64,000 nucleotides of DNA. Origin: Acetobacter okinawensis JCM 25146. Lineage in GTDB: Bacteria; Pseudomonadota; Alphaproteobacteria; Acetobacterales; Acetobacteraceae. This document shows positions 63,837 to 64,000 of this stretch, one piece after another. The notes beneath the pieces are model-generated. The model searched no databases and was not told the origin of the DNA. It saw only the letters and a list, made by a program, of their open reading frames with translations. Every line of letters begins with the position of its first letter. Positions within the stretch are counted from its first letter, which is position 1. The stretch is from contig NZ_BAJU01000009.1 in the NCBI RefSeq assembly GCF_000613865.1, positions 1-64,000 on the forward strand, read 5' to 3'. Both the position numbers and the translations under genes were made by a program.

Positions 63837-64000
63837 TCACAGCCCCAGCCATTCATTCACTCCGCCATGTCCGGTGCATGTTCCCCTACGGTGTAGGCTA
63901 AAGCTGTATGTGCCATCACGGCATTTGGCAGAGGCGCCCGGCGGGACTTCTCCATTACGGGTGCGTGCTGGAGAGTGGACAATTTTACCGTCCACGTTGC
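63837..64000 (-). CDS. DUF3761 protein (5' end beyond the right edge)
   Basis: The frame open at base 64000 reads NVDGKIVHSPARTRNGEVPP, GASAKCRDGTYSFSLHRRGT, CTGHGGVNEWLGL and stops at 63837-63839. The pattern PPGASAxCRDGTYSFSxHRRGTCxxHGGVxxWL is characteristic of DUF3761, small secreted Cys-containing proteins found in many proteobacteria. 54 codons are visible; the N-terminus with signal peptide should lie to the right. Function unknown. If the attR candidate is right, this is the first chromosomal gene beyond the island. Confidence 0.7.
   Translation of the reverse strand, partial: NVDGKIVHSPARTRNGEVPPGASAKCRDGTYSFSLHRRGTCTGHGGVNEWLGL

Noticed and set aside
52259-64000. CRISPR array in the island
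   Set aside because: No series of regularly spaced identical repeats was seen anywhere in the window; the repeats found occur only two or three times.

Overview
The window looks like an alphaproteobacterial chromosome of the family Acetobacteraceae, most likely Acetobacter or a close relative. The grounds are GC-rich coding sequence, a ChvG/ChvI pair, a grpE-dnaK-dnaJ-dapB-metK-trmB-purH string, a cydDCAB operon of bd quinol oxidase type, and N-formylglutamate amidohydrolase. The genus is inference; no sequence search was possible.

Bases 1-52180 are core chromosome. From left to right: the chvI-chvG two-component pair; heat-shock chaperones grpE, dnaK, dnaJ; dapB, metK, trmB, purH; an exported protein with two OB-like repeats; a UPF0391 membrane peptide; glyQ-glyS; a DUF2076 protein; an XRE regulator; lnt, an OlsB-like acyltransferase and a Fur-family regulator; tusA; rho; corA; trpB-trpA; a BaiN-type flavoprotein coupled to a HerA-like ATPase; hisZ-purA; a phosphate block (phoB, phoR, a lipoprotein, pstS with a clear Pho box, and a phosphate-type porin with a weaker one); CorC-type and AcuI-type genes; cydDC-cydAB-cydX with a previously uncalled 32-residue membrane ORF behind it; an SDR, argC, mazG, htpG and N-formylglutamate amidohydrolase.

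At 52181-52255 lies tRNA-Val(GAC). A tyrosine integrase points at its 3' end, and from there to about 63.8 kb the DNA is a decayed prophage or genomic island. It holds an AlpA-like DNA-binding gene, a promoter-terminator pair without a good ORF (candidate small RNA), an orphan HigA, a membrane/coiled-coil gene with an in-frame stop, a broken HTH antitoxin, a VapC tail fragment, two phage structural genes, a BrnT-BrnA toxin-antitoxin pair with operator-like repeats, several ribbon-helix-helix regulators, a chimera of an RHH protein with a tail tape-measure end, an exported protein, a divergent Arc-like pair around twin operators, and a Rha/KilAC antirepressor. A near copy of the tRNA 3' end at 63784 may be the right attachment site; a DUF3761 gene follows it.

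A striking property of the whole window is that about 24 genes, many of them essential (metK, dapB, purA, dnaJ, cydA, trpB), need one or more single-base corrections, nearly always one base lost from a G/C or A/T run. This fits sequencing or assembly error far better than gene decay, so those entries are listed as CDS spanning the whole reconstructed gene, with the break position given.
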